A stretch of DNA of 64,000 nucleotides from Prostheceraeus crozeri (Eukaryota; Platyhelminthes; Polycladida; Euryleptidae). The stretch covers positions 2,501-66,500 of the forward strand of contig CAJQUW010000628.1 of NCBI GenBank assembly GCA_907163375.1, given 5' to 3'. Positions 1-12,460 of the stretch are shown one piece after another. A program made the translations under genes and the position numbers. Within the stretch, counting starts at the first letter, position 1. Every line of letters starts with the position of its first letter. The notes beneath the pieces were generated by a model, which searched no databases, had not been told where the DNA came from, and was given only the letters and a program-made list of their open reading frames with translations.

Positions 1-2587
1 ACCCCACTCCGACCTTCGGACCCCGGTCCAACCCCACCCACCCGCTACTCCATTTTTTTTGTGGGATGACCTTCCGGCGGAACGTGCTCCTAAGTCCCCA
101 TAACTTACAATCCAAACAAAAAACAAATGGAACTTAGCCCCTAAGATCCATACCCACAATAGTATGTCGACTTAATTCTATTATCTAGAACGGCGGAGGT
201 AATCCGACGCAAGGGGCGCGGGTGCGAGGATAGGAAAGTAGCTTGCGTCTGTGCTGAGGTCGTATGGTCCCTATTTTTTTGTATTTTTTTCATTTTTTGT
301 AACTACCTAGGTGTGGGATTCGGTGCTGAGCGAAGCGATGCGCCGAATCCTATACCCTATACTACTATCGGCGGTTTGGTTACTGAAGTTAAATGTGGAT
401 GATTTCAATTGTCCAGTCACTGATGTCGCGGCTTTCATTTTACAGCGTGGAAGCCTCATCAAGGGAAATCTGTACAGAATGGTGAATGATAGGCTATACA
501 CTGCAGCGACTTGAATTTTCTAATTGGTTGACTGAAATAAAAATGAAAGATATCTTTAAAAAATAGAAACTCAAAAACAATCGCTGTATATGCCGGTATA
601 AAACTTGCAATGTGTAAAAATTATACCTACCGGTATGTAAAAGTGATATCCAGATATTGACTAAAAATTATGTCTTCGCTGTTAGCTGGCATGTAGTAAA
701 CAGCATGAATGTGCGGTTCTGGCTCATGCAGGGATGCGGAGTTGGAGTCCAAATGATAGGACTCCGGACTCCGGCCTATAACTAGACCCGAAATATAATA
801 CAAACAAATCATTTATCCTCGTGCATACCTGTCACTGTCTTGATGTCAACTTTCTCCGTCAAACAAAAGTACAGAGACAGCAGTGCATTCAAAGCTTGTA
901 ATAGTTGAGGGAATGAACCGTGATAGTGAAAAAAGGATTGTCTTTTCACTCGGTGATTCATTAGAGAAGACAAGCCTTCCTAGCCTCGATCACACCTACG
1001 CACCAAAGGTCACATCAGAGACAAAAATTAAGTTTGAGAACATTAACCTCTTACCCTCACGTTAATCGTGTGTGATGGGTCTTCTAAAGCGCATATTAAA
1101 ATCGTAAGTGTACTCATATTTTTCGGAGAAGGATGGGGGATTTTCCTGCCTGGTAGAGATTGGAGAAAACTCGTGTGAAGCACACATCAAGAAGATGGGA
1201 GGAGCCGAGTCGTATGCATTTAACTGAAACCGACATTTAATCAACTTTCATCGAAAATGATTGATAATTGATACATCAATGATCCCTAAAAATAGGTTCA
1301 GGTAAGCCTATGATGATTTATGATATAGGTTGCCAGTTAATTTTTCAAAAAACTGGGCTTTAGGCCTATATATTGGCCACCCGGAGTCGGACTCCGCATC
1401 TCTGGGCTCATGGATATCTTAAGTGAAGGAATGTTTGTTACGTAAATGTCAGTTTGAATAGAAAGATTGCTCCACCGATATGAAGTTTGCGATCAATAGA
1501 CATCCGTAATGAATCAAATTCGCTGTGAAAATGACAACTCATAATCGCAAGTTATATTTGTAAATATTAAAGAAATGTCCTCAAGCTTGAATATTTCAAA
1601 TAATTAAAGCTCTAGCGACAAAAAACCAATAATTTCTTGACAACCTATCCGGCCCATAATAATTCCTCAGGAAACGCACAAATTGTCAAATTGATATTGG
1701 ATCCTGGGTACTTCTATTCTCCACCCACATATTTTTGTTGTTTACACCCACGAGTGTTGCATCGCCCACGATCTCCTCTACCTCCTGTGCAGTCTATACC
1801 GTCACAAAAGCATTGGCTGTGTAAAATTCCTCTGGTTTGTAGAAAATTCACAGCACTTGCTTTATCGCTCACTGCTACAGTTGTCTACAGTATAGACAAC
1901 AATTCCACGAAGTTAATGATCACAGCTATATCGTGAACGTATTCTAGCTGAGTATCCAATGGACCAATCCTTCATCCCAGGGTTCTAGTAACTCAGTGGT
2001 GTTGTGCTACCACTCAGCGACAGATCAAGTCTATTCTAAATCCAATGTGACTAAGTTTGACGAAATTCGATGAATTTGGAAACATTGGAAAATGTGGTGG
2101 GGGGGATAGAAGTACCGGATCCTGATTTTTCAACTATGGATGCAATGGAATATTTAATTATTTTTCTACCTTCTGATCGATAAAGCAGCGTTTTGTTAGT
2201 TACTACCGTCGCACTAACTTAGGTGTATGTCAGTAGTGTATTGACAATAGTATTTTATGAATTATCGCCAATTTTCACGAAATGTGCAAATTGCGTTTTT
2301 ATTTGATGAACAATCAACAAAGTCACGATGCTGACAGTCACCTTGCTCAGACTAAAAGCCCTCTCCTTGGAGTGAGTATTGTCATTCATGGAACCTGACC
2401 GAGCGATCAGGAAAGCGCCGTCTAAACTTCATCCTCATGACAGCAGACGATATTCGACTACAGGACGGGGATCCTCCAGACTGCTAGATTTCGGCGGAGG
2501 TAGAGATATCGAAATTGCCGATCACTTAATTGTTGAAAGGCTTCTCTGAATAGTGGAGCAGTCATTTAAGTTCGTTTATGAGGAAAG
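1..2587. other. Left flank, no gene recognised
   Basis: The first 120 bp are C-rich and resemble degenerate repeats. A GGAGTCC-rich segment at 719-790 recurs in inverted form at 1364-1415 (shared GATGCGGAGT and GGCCTATA), suggesting the ends of an old insertion of about 700 bp. Open frames at 311-514, 883-1065 and 1637-1936 show no family signature. Exons for the first membrane segment of the channel were looked for here and not found. Confidence 0.4.
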
Positions 2588-2588
2588 C

Positions 2589-2890
2589 CCAGTTTTCCAG
2601 GATGAAAGTTTATTATTTACGATAAAAAGCGAGGCCTTTCGGTCTGGCACAGCTGACCGTCTTCACTGAAGTGATGCAGCGACTATTGCTCAGTCTGCTC
2701 AACTGACAGAACAGAACCTCAAAGCATTGACTGACACGATTGTAGAAAATTTCATGAATTAGACATAATGCCGAAATGATGTGATCGGTGGTGTCATGCG
2801 TGAACGCTGAAGGAGACAAGAAATAGTTCAGGGGTGCCAGACCGAAAGGCCCCGCATTTTATTGTAAACTTTCATCCTGGAAAACTGAGC
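2589..2890. repeat. Hairpin element next to the exon 1 acceptor
   Basis: The sequence from 2589 to about 2651 (AGTTTTCCAGGATGAAAG ... CCTTTCGGTCTGGCAC) is repeated in inverted form at 2832-2890 (GTGCCAGACCGAAAGGCC ... CTTTCATCCTGGAAAACT). The arms are about 60 bp with a few mismatches and the loop about 180 bp. This is the form of a miniature inverted-repeat or fold-back element. It ends about 52 bp before the exon 1 splice acceptor, close to or over its branch-point region. Confidence 0.75.
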
Positions 2891-2942
2891 TTGTTGAGGG
2901 GTCCTTTCAAAGTGATTCAAACGTGATGCTTTTCTCTTGCAG

Positions 2943-3496
2943 TCCGATTCCATTGATTGAGCCGAAATACAAACATCTGGAGCTTCCGATGCGGATAATG
3001 GCTTGTGTTCATTGCGGATTCAGTGCGTGCCTCCTCATCTCCTTCTTAATCTCCAACCATCCCGGCATCCGAAACTTGGTTTCAATCTACAACTCAGTCG
3101 TCAACTTCTGGAAAACGACGCACATCCGACGATTACTCACTTTCTGCTGCGCAAAGAAGAATTCCGGTCAAGGGCTTGACGAGAATGAGACTGGAGGAGG
3201 CGCGGAGATGCTGGAATCGTCAGGAGGACATGCCGAAAGTTCTAATTCCAAAGCCAAAGCCCCCAAGCCCACCCTTCGAGACGAATTTGATCGTTTACCA
3301 GTTGACAATAAACTGGAAGTTCATTTGATGTCCGGAGTTTCTCTTTATTATATTCTATCATTTATCCTGTCTGTGGTGGGAACAATTCTCTGCTGGTTTC
3401 ACACCTACGGCTTTTATTTCTTCACGTTTCATCTCCTCAATATAGTCGTCGGTAATCAAATCCTAGTCGGCGTCATCCGGGCAATTACTGACAGTG
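2943..3496 (+). CDS. Ca2+ release channel exon 1: membrane segments before the pore
   Basis: Internal exon after acceptor cttttctcttgcag and before donor gtaagt at 3497. It enters with the last base of a codon and leaves in phase 1. The reading has a hydrophobic helix at about 2995-3054 (like S2), a polar Gly/Ser/Lys-rich cytosolic loop of about 80 residues, and two hydrophobic stretches at about 3337-3402 and 3409-3453. The stretch HLLNIVVG followed by VIRAIT is the conserved segment before S5 (RyR: HLLDIAMG...SSVT; IP3R: LLFDLIYR...KSVT). An in-frame ATG at 2923 lies inside the polypyrimidine tract, so it is not taken as a start. Earlier exons with S1 and the cytosolic domains are not in view. 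The short polar loop replaces what in RyR is a much longer S2-S3 insertion. Confidence 0.85.
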
Positions 3497-3757
3497 GTAA
3501 GTCAATCTTGCGACTTCTTATCAAGTCTTTCAATTCTTGTAAGACAATCAAGATATCAAACACGACAGAGAGAGAGAAGCAAATCTACTCCCTTTCTAAA
3601 ACACTAAAATGGGAAACTGAGAACAGATTATTTGATGTTTGATGTATCAAAATGTAAATCAAGCCTACTGAGATTTTGTCTATTAGATAAGATTCTCGAG
3701 CAATCCAAATAGTTCTCCAAAATATAAATTTATGACATTGAAATGACCGCTATCACT

Positions 3758-3803
3758 TTATAGCTGCTATGTAGCCGCTATGTAACTGCTATATAGCTGC
3801 TAC
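3758..3803. repeat. Short tandem repeat, ~11-bp unit
   Basis: Four imperfect units of TAGCTGCTATG type in succession inside intron 1 (variants GCCGCTATGTA, ACTGCTATATA). A local minisatellite with no evident function. Confidence 0.7.
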
Positions 3804-5203
3804 AAGGTCCGTGTCGCGACTGAAATACCTACAAGTGATTGAAACAATCGATGCTCTGTGGGCACTTTAAAACAGCAGGGTGATGCATATTAAGTAATAC
3901 AGTGTATTAAATGCATTGCGATGCATCTTGCATAATGATCTTATTCACAAGCGATTTACATTTCTCTGAAGAAATGCTAATCAATCATGAGACTTATTCT
4001 AATTCAGCAAAACTGCCTGACAATACTTTAGAATATCTGATGTTGTGAAGTTCAATAGGATAATAGTTTAATTCGGATAATGCGTCACTCATCATTGATT
4101 TTGAAGAGAGCTACAGTATATCATGAAAAAGTGAGGTTGGAACTGACAGTGTGAGACTCTAAAACATGAAACTCCTCATCACAGTTTCATTCGGCATCGT
4201 GACGAATGACGGTGTACTGTCATCGTGATGAACGTTTTTTGGCAAGTACATGTAGTGTAGCTTACATGCAAGAAGCATCAGACTATACAAATACTGATTG
4301 CGCAATATCCCCTTATTCAGTGAAATAAAACATCTACTGGTGAAAAATCAACCTTCCGATGCTCAGAAGGACATTAGGCCTCAAATTTTCTGTATTGCGA
4401 GCATCCATTCCAAGCTGACATTCATTGGTTCTGATTGTTTCGTAAGAATCCAGAGTTTTAACATGACATTCATTACCTCCTGTCGAGTCCACCAGGTGTT
4501 TCCTCAAGATCATTGCGCTGCTGCGCATGATGAAAATGTAGAAAGAAGGATGAATGCGATGAATAATAACATGAAAATATAACGGAAAATATCACGGCAG
4601 AAATTTCCTTGCTGAATATCGGGTTTTGATATCTCAATATCAATCACAAAAAGCCTTGACAGGAATGGAGGATAAATTCTGATTCTCACTGAATGTGTCC
4701 GGAAGTCCATCTCACCAGTTGTCAGAGGAAACCCATCAATCAGGAGAATTCGCAGCTGAGATTGATGCATCACAACTTTATTCATGAAATTGTATTCATT
4801 TCAACAGTTCTCCGGAACAGCCGCTAGTGAGATCATTCCTCCCGTACACGACAAAAGCTGTCCACAATCACCGGTTCTGAGAGATGCAGTTTGCGGTACA
4901 AGATCGAATATATGATGAGCAATAGGAGCTTTTCGTCCAACCAATGTCATTAGGTTGAGTAGAGGCTTTTCAAATTTTTACTCAAATAGAAGACTTCATT
5001 TTCTAGCTCGAAATTTTTCTGCCTACATCGTAGGCCATTCTCAAGTGACTTGAATCGCTTGGAGTACATGGATAGAAGTCATGAACTCCTAGATACGTTC
5101 AATATCCTAAGTTAACAATAGAAGAAGTTAGCATGTGATATTCATAGAAGTTAACAATCCTATGTACTCCGGGAGGTGCGGACACTTCAGAATTTCAGAC
5201 TTC

Positions 5204-5775
5204 AGTGTCGCAGCTGTTCGCTTTCGGTTATAGGTAAGGTTAAAGGATACCCATTGGAATCCAATGGTAAAATTCAAGAAATATCTGTGGATTGTGAAAC
5301 ACTTGGCAATTTTCGTACATTTCCTTTTGCAGAAAAGAAACTATTTATCAGTAATGCCATAAATTTTGAAACACGGTTGAGTTCAGAGCATCAACTTCGG
5401 TATAAAAGTTGAAGTGAGTGACATGATTCAGTATTTGATTTTTGATAGCTAGAAAAAGGGTAAGAGCTCTAGAAAAAAGGTAAATTTCATGTTCTGACTC
5501 AATTTTGGCGATTTTACTCATTTTGTAGAGGTTCTCAGACATCAAATACTGAATCATGTGACTCACTTCAACTTTTACATCGAAGTTGATGATCTGAACT
5601 CATTCATGTTTCAAATTTCATGGAATTCTGATAAATAGTTTCTTTTCTGCAAAAGAAAATGTTCAAAAATTGCCAAGTGCTTCACAATCCATAGATATTT
5701 ATTGAATTTTACCATTGGATTCCAATGGGAATCCTTTGACCTTACCTATAACCGAAAGCGACTGGCTGTGACACT
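5204..5775. repeat. Fold-back element with ~243-bp arms
   Basis: The arm 5204-5446 (starting AGTGTCGCAGC, then CTTTCGGTTATAGGTAAGG) is repeated in inverted form at 5535-5775 (ending CCGAAAGCGACTGGCTGTGACACT, split here by mismatches). By eye well over 80 percent of arm positions match; the loop is only about 88 bp. This is a near-complete palindrome able to form a long hairpin in DNA or in the channel pre-mRNA. No clear target duplication flanks it, so the class is unresolved. Confidence 0.85.
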
Positions 5776-7273
5776 CAATAATTTGATTTTTGTATTCAGC
5801 GTTTCAAGATCTGCAAATCCATGCTATTAAGCCCCTTGTGCGCGAATTTAGGAAGAAAGTGTCAGTAGCTCCTGGACTGATGGTGATATCTGCCACTCAC
5901 ACAGATACCTGCATTTCCACTTCCCTTCTTGGATCATAGAACTCCATTCTGCTGTGAAATTTTCTTGTCCAATATGGAAGCCACACTTTCATTCTGTACG
6001 CATTTAATTTGACCGGAATGGCATCATTCTCCTTGTTAAAACACTTTCTCAAAGTGCGTAAGGAAACTGTTGAGTAATGTTTGAATAATTCATTGAGTAT
6101 TCCCCAGACTCATTGCGATTTCTCTCCATAGTTTTGAAATCGGAATCAACTTCCGACTTCCTCGTGAATATAAAATTGCTGGGAATATGAAAGCTTGAAC
6201 TTTCTAATTCGCTTTTCGTGTCTTGAGTTCAAGTTAATGCTGTTGTCATCTTCAATGATCATTTCCGCGAGCAAAGTAATAGAGTGGTAACCTTTGAGGT
6301 CTCCCTACTCACGTCAGAACACGAAGAATTCAACAGAAATTCTCAGAATATTCCTCTTCCTGGTGTTCTATGAAATGAAGCAAATATTCCACATCAAAGT
6401 CTGTAAATACAGAGAGCATTTTCAGAAGATAAGAAGACTTTCCTGAAATCAATTAAAAGGGAAGGTATTAGAGATTTTGCGCAGTACCTGTTCGCTTAAG
6501 CACATTTGAACTGCTATCCACAGATTTCTCAACTTAATAAAGCACGAAAATCCTTGAAAAAGTGAATGTCCGTTAAAATCAACAGCTGCTATGTTATCTC
6601 ACCATTGTTTGCAGAGTGAATGAAAAACCCGCGAAAATCATGACTGTTTTACTCTTATTAACGGATTTTAACGTTGATGTTCTGAACCTGAGCCTAGTTT
6701 CCTATGAGTAGCGCTTATTTCGATGAATTTAGTGGTGTTCAGTTTACAGTGCACAGGGTAACAAGCCCTCCAAGCACAAATACGCGGAAGCTACTGGTGC
6801 TTTAGTTGGAGTTGATAAGTTTTCACGAGGCGTTATGCTGTGGGGAGATCTGTGAGGAAGAGTGGTTGGAGCAGCGCTTTCACGTCCGAAGGGGCGAACG
6901 CTGAACAATGACTGGAACTCGATACACAATTTCTCTGTGTGAAGTAATCTGTTCAGCGGTAGCACGCCGGTATCTCCGTGGACATGCATTTGGTAAGATG
7001 ATGGTGCCTCAATCCACCGAACAGGAGAAGCAGTATACTTGAGGACGTTGATCGAGTATTTGATAATCGAATTCCCGTCGAAATTCAGTCCAAGGGTATA
7101 AAGACAAGTGGAAAATCATTTCGCAGCTATTGGAATAGTCACTTTTGAATTCCCCTTATTCCATACAATGAGTTGGATTCCACACTCAAATCAGTCTAAT
7201 ACAGTTTTGTGCCCGCGTGATTTCTCAATGAATTTTCGCTAAGATCATAGAGAAAGTACAATAAATAGTAGTT

Positions 7274-7621
7274 AGAGTGTTGACTCAAAAAAAGGATCTG
7301 TATACATTGAACATTTTGATATGAATAGATTCAGCTTTTTGCGGAGATTACGGTCCAAAAAATTATTTGAGCAGTTTTTAAATTTCTATTTTTTTCAAAT
7401 TATTCCTGTATTTATACACTACCGAGATGACACCCCTTTATGAACAGCATGAAGCAAGTTGGATATCAAAAGGAATTAGCATTCGCCAACAAACATTTAG
7501 CGGAAATTAAGCTGATTATCAAATGAAATTCATCAGCTGTATATGCAAGTCTTCATAAAAGCGTCAACTGTGCTTTCTTGGCTGAAATGTCAAGTGTTTA
7601 ATTCCATTTTCATCGGTATAA
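7274..7621. repeat. Dispersed repeat, copy 1 (inverted copy near 56.2 kb)
   Basis: The segment starts AGAGTGTTGACTCAAAAAA and runs to about 7621 (TTCCATTTTCATCGG). The reverse complement of 56046-56407 follows it over nearly its whole length with many substitutions, including CAACTTG...TATCAAAAGGAAT and GCTTTCTTGGCTGAAAT. An old interspersed repeat; family not recognised. Confidence 0.7.
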
Positions 7622-7683
7622 TTAATTATATGATGCAATGCGGACCCATTTACATACGTTAATTGTGATCATTGTCAGTGATT

Positions 7684-8141
7684 CACTAAGTGACATGCCA
7701 CGCGCAATTCACGCGTAATTACGGAACACCCCAAACATCCGTGGTTAAAGACATTCTATTCTTCTACCCGCGTACATACGCGCTGCACTAAGAGTCAGAA
7801 ATCACTTGATCTGCTAATGTTAAAACATGGGGAATGTTTATGAATACGCGCGGGCGAGCGTTTATAGTTTGCGCGTCGTCTGCGGTTGTCTGCGTTGCCG
7901 CTTGAACCACTAAGATGAACCGCTGAGCATGTTCTGTCTTCCCTGAGCATGAAATTGAGGTCCTATCACATTGTTTAGCCTCTGATACATGCAGACACAT
8001 GAGACGCAAAGTCTATGTAACAGGACTGCCGACAGATGTTGCAGCAATTTCCCGCATGGCCACGGATGTTTAGGGTCATGTGTAATTACGCGTGGTTCAC
8101 GCGTAAATTACGCGCGATTGAGCATGGCATGTCACCTAGTG
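7684..8141. repeat. Miniature inverted-repeat element with CACTA-like ends
   Basis: The ends read CACTAAGTGACATGCC and GGCATGTCACCTAGTG. The inverted match continues inward for about 60 bp (ACGCGTAATTAC blocks, CATCCGTGG against CCACGGATG), with insertions in the right arm. Inner parts are unusually rich in CG (ACGCGT, CGCGCG) for this region. The CACTA ends recall the CACTA/EnSpm group, but the flanking 3-bp target duplication of that group is not visible, so only the structure is firm. Confidence 0.7.
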
Positions 8142-8231
8142 TTAATTCATTTTGCTCTTCCAGTGGCAGGCTATAGCTTGTGATATGATCACGCTCAAGA
8201 AAGAGCTCTTATTGATGAGGATGTGTATTAA

Positions 8232-9171
8232 CCCTCAGAGACCTGAGGGGGGCTCCAGTGGACCCCGGAGCCACATTTTTCTATTTCATTTTTTACGCTG
8301 ACGATCTATCAACCACTCACGCCCATACAAAATCATCATTTCTGAAAGTGAATCTGCATGTGTTATTTCATTTCAATTGAATCAATAGAAGTATGCCAGA
8401 TAGGCCAAGGGGTCCATTGGAGGGTCCTCAGGTCTCAGAGGGTGTAGAAATTCCATCACAAAATTTTTGCAATTAGATGAAAAATGATTTCGAACATGTC
8501 CACGATGGTGCATAAATAGTGAAAGTCATTCATTCATTGTTTGCATCATGCTCGTAGATGTGCAATGTGTTGGAAGATCGCAAAATGTGAATATTTTGCT
8601 TTCGCACATGATCTCGCGTGACTGGTTGGCCTATATGAACAACTCGACATAAATCGATGTCCGAAATGAAAGCTATCATTATATTCATAGTTGAGCACCA
8701 AAAACTGATTGATGACAAACTTTTCACAGCAGTAATGATAAGTTTGAGATCTCCACAGCTGTTTTTGGTTCTAGAAGTACATCAATTTTGCCTCATTTTA
8801 GGTCTATTTCTGATAGCTTTGGATAAATTTGAAGGAATATACAAATGGAAAAGATTAGCTGCATGAATTAAATCAATTTCATCAAAATCAACTATCTGAG
8901 GCTTTATGGTGACTCAAAATATCGTAAAGCCGCCTCCTAGTACAAATGATGCTGTACTAAATGTGGTTGACTTACAAAAACACCATATTTTCGCACGTGT
9001 TTACTGAGAAGGCTGAAAGTCACTCAAGGGATTCGTTATACCGACCTGCTACACACAAACATCATTGTTTTACATAAAATCAACTTTCCTAATGTTTTGA
9101 TATCGATTTAAGCAGGTAAAGTAAGAATATGTGAAAGGGGTCCACTGGACCCCCCCTCAGGTCTCTGAGGG
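8232..9171. mobile_element. TTAA-target miniature element (piggyBac-like), copy A
   Basis: 940 bp with TTAA on both sides (8228-8231 and 9172-9175), starting CCCTCAGAGACCTGAGGG and ending CTCAGGTCTCTGAGGG. TTAA duplication plus CCC termini is the piggyBac hallmark. Each terminus is itself self-complementary (CCCTCAG...CTGAGGG) and is followed by GTGGACCCC/GGGGTCCAC sub-terminal repeats. No transposase frame is present, so it is non-autonomous. Near 8408-8444 an extra internal copy of the right-end sequence (GGGTCCTCAGGTCTCAGAGGG, split) suggests an earlier rearrangement that copies B and C lack. Confidence 0.85.
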
Positions 9172-12100
9172 TTAAAGTGATAGTAACTCATCGGATTGCT
9201 AACTTAACAAACCATATTGCCGTTCCACACAGGTTGACATGACACAGAGGATTTGTAAAATGCTGCTATTCCTTCTGTTTTGCTTTCACGATCAGTCAAA
9301 TCGAAAATGACTCCAAAAGTGTAAAAATTTGCATATCTCACATGTGATACTGGATCTCATTCGAGTTCATTTAATAAAATCGAAACTGTATCCACAAAGT
9401 GGATTTAATTATTGCTGAGTTGCTACTCTACCTAATATACTTACTCTATGATCAAGATGAATCTTTTTGAACTTCCGTTCATGTAGTACAAAGATGTGGG
9501 AGTTGCGTACAAGCAGTGTTGAATTTGAGGGGAGGGAAAGTGGGGAAGTTCCCTTGCACTGCCTCGTCTCATCCCCGGTACTGAAGATGTGCCTTCCTTC
9601 GCAGAGGGGGAAAGAATGTTTCCGGTAGATAGGCCTTACATTGCGTCCACCAGATTGATTGAGCATCAATTTATTATTTTTGTGAGTATGAGCAACATTG
9701 ACAGGTGTAGGCCTAAAAGAGTGGAATCCAGAAAGCTTTCTTGTTGGTTTCAGGGTCTTGTCGACAACGCACACATGGTATTTGATTCATATTAATGCAA
9801 TCAAATTCATCAGAATCCAGGAAATCAGGTTTTGGGAACATTGTTTACCTTTAACTCTGTGAATATTGATAGAAATCCGATCTTTATGAAAATCGGGTGA
9901 CTTATTTGACTAAATACGGGTAGCAACAAATGCATGCATTGGAGAGTCCCTTTCAAGCATCAAATAGGCATATCACCTCCTTATTCCATTTATGGTTCAA
10001 CTATTTTCAAAATTATTCGCGGGCGTTCTAGGTGCGAGGATGAGATTGGTGCTATAAGAATCGTTTTCTTCTTCCTTTTGATCACCACTTTTCCGGCTTT
10101 GGTTGCGACGTTGACCCAAAAGCTTACGGTCGAAGACTTCCCCCTACTACAGTCAAGCTCAAATCCAACACTGCGTACAAGCGAGTGCGACCATTGAAAC
10201 AGCATAAGTCGAATGCTAACTATGAAAAGTTACATCCTAGAGAAATTTTTATGCTATTTTGAGCAATAGCGAGTCGGCGATCCCTGATATCCTTACCATT
10301 CGGATTTGTGTGGATAAGGGAGAGAAAACGACCCGCTAATCCTCAGTACTCTGCATTATTCACCCCGAGCAATAAATAGCAGAACTTTGATCTAGCTCAA
10401 AACTTCCTGAATTTCTTTCTTGTTTTAATTGTTTCATCTATCTAATTTTATTAAAAAATCGAACAACAGAAAACAGCGTTTTCTAAAATTCATTCATTAG
10501 AGATTTCATAGAGTTGCACAAATCTTTAATGAAGGACTTCAGGATTTTGAATTCGCCTGATTCATCGCTGACGCAAGGTGGTGCATGTGGTAGACTATCA
10601 GTTTCATGAAATTGTGAGAATAGATTCATTTCAACGTGAATATCAATCCCTCAGAACTGATGAAGTCAATACTTCGTGTGTTGATATTTGGAATACATGA
10701 TATTTGGGTTACATGAATAATCCGCTGTAAATATTTATAAATCTCTCATGGTCTTTAACTAATAATTTCAACTCTGATCACGGCTTGTCATCTGGGAATA
10801 ATGTCAGTTCAGTTAATTGAAGTTTTATAACCAATTCCTATGCTGATATTGTAATGATAATATGATATCAATTTCATTAAATAATTACATGCTATACGGC
10901 TGTTATGCCCAGACAGGACATCACTGGAACTTGGACTGGCAACTTGTTTACTTACTGAGCCTTGAATATCACAGTGGTGAACATGAACTACCAATGCCCC
11001 TCGGGTGACTGTCGCTGTGATGATATTAGAGCGAAGTTATTAGAGTCAGCCTCTTTTTCAACACAGTCAGCCAGTGCATGTGAATTTCTTTGACAGTGTC
11101 TTAGTCTTTCCATTCATAAGTGATTAATATTGCTGTAAATCGCCTTTGAATGCATGAAAAAGCGTGAAATTATTATCTTTTAGTTAACCTGATGAGATTT
11201 GATTGAAATAAAACTTTAAAGAAATAGCAATAGATAATAATACACAGATGCGTGTATCTACTGAAGCAGCAACTTATGCTATTGCTATAAGATTCCTCAT
11301 TTTTTCCGACGTAGGAATTGCAGCAGAAAGAGGTCCTTTTCTATGCGTCAAATCGCAGTTAGATGGAAATAGAAAACCATTTTTAATATGAAAATAATGG
11401 CACTTTTTATGAACTCTTGACTCAGAGTCACTGTGAAATGGTCGAGATCTGCTACACCAATTAAGCCGATTATTTGCTGCATGTCTGACGGCCTTCAATG
11501 AAATGAGATCAATCTGTAAGAATTTCACTACTAGAATGTGCAAAATCTGCTGTTTTCTCTATATTGAAAGTGCTATTGTTTTCATGTGAAAAATCATCGT
11601 CTTTTTGTCAATTTAAATGCGATTTGTCGAAAAGAGAAGGGCCACAGTTCTTGCGGAAAACATCCGTTAAGTGAGTATTCGCTTGCTTTCCTATGATAAC
11701 TTGAACACAGGCAAATTATCAGAGCGCTGTTAAAATGTAGGAAATGGTCAACTGACAGCAATCCGCAACTCAGTGAAATGATCCATCTAACGAACAGCTA
11801 ACAATTTCAGTTAGACCCCAGTTTTTTATTTACATACATGTAATCCACTAAAATTAAATTTATATCGAAATAGACAATTAGCGTAAATTAGATCTCAGAA
11901 ATAGTGAAAATGAACTCAGCTATTCAGCAAAACTTCTTGATGATCTACCAAAGGTGTGTGGAGCTGCATGTTTGCAGCCAAATGATGCACCCCGATCATT
12001 TGTTTGGGGCTTTTACATCCTCAGTGACCTTTATGAGCTTTGTTTTGCGAAAGTTTGAAATATAAATTGTAATGCCGGCCTTAATATTACGGCTGTAGCA

Positions 12101-12460
12101 GACTTTTGAAAGAAATGCATAAATTGAAACTGTTCCGACATTTGCGGGATTTCACGGATTCCAAGTTTCTATAAGTGACATTGTACGAGGTGACTATCAC
12201 AGATGCAGACATTTTCTTAACTATTCTTAGCAGATATATAACTAACTCGGAATAAACATCTTTTAATATTTGAAGCAACTTGTCCCTGGTATCAGTTTGT
12301 CGAGAAAATTCAAAACAAGAAAATTCACTCGATCGTTTTCGGCCATTCTCTTCAAGGATGTACACGGCAGTGAACTAACAAAGAGAACTAACTTTTAATA
12401 ATCAAACTTGATAATCGTGCGTTATCAAGGCAGAACTGCAATATTGACTCTATTATCTAA

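Noticed and set aside
445-514. Exon-like RGSLIKGNLYRMV after a cag acceptor, resembling IP3R RGTFIRGYKAMV
   Set aside because: It lies upstream of exon 1, whereas this segment should come just before the S4-like part of exon 1, and it runs into a stop within 24 codons with no donor in frame.
9409-9774. 121-codon minus-strand frame in intron 1
   Set aside because: No recognisable domain, an overlapping frame on the other strand, and no supporting splice or promoter signals; treated as chance.
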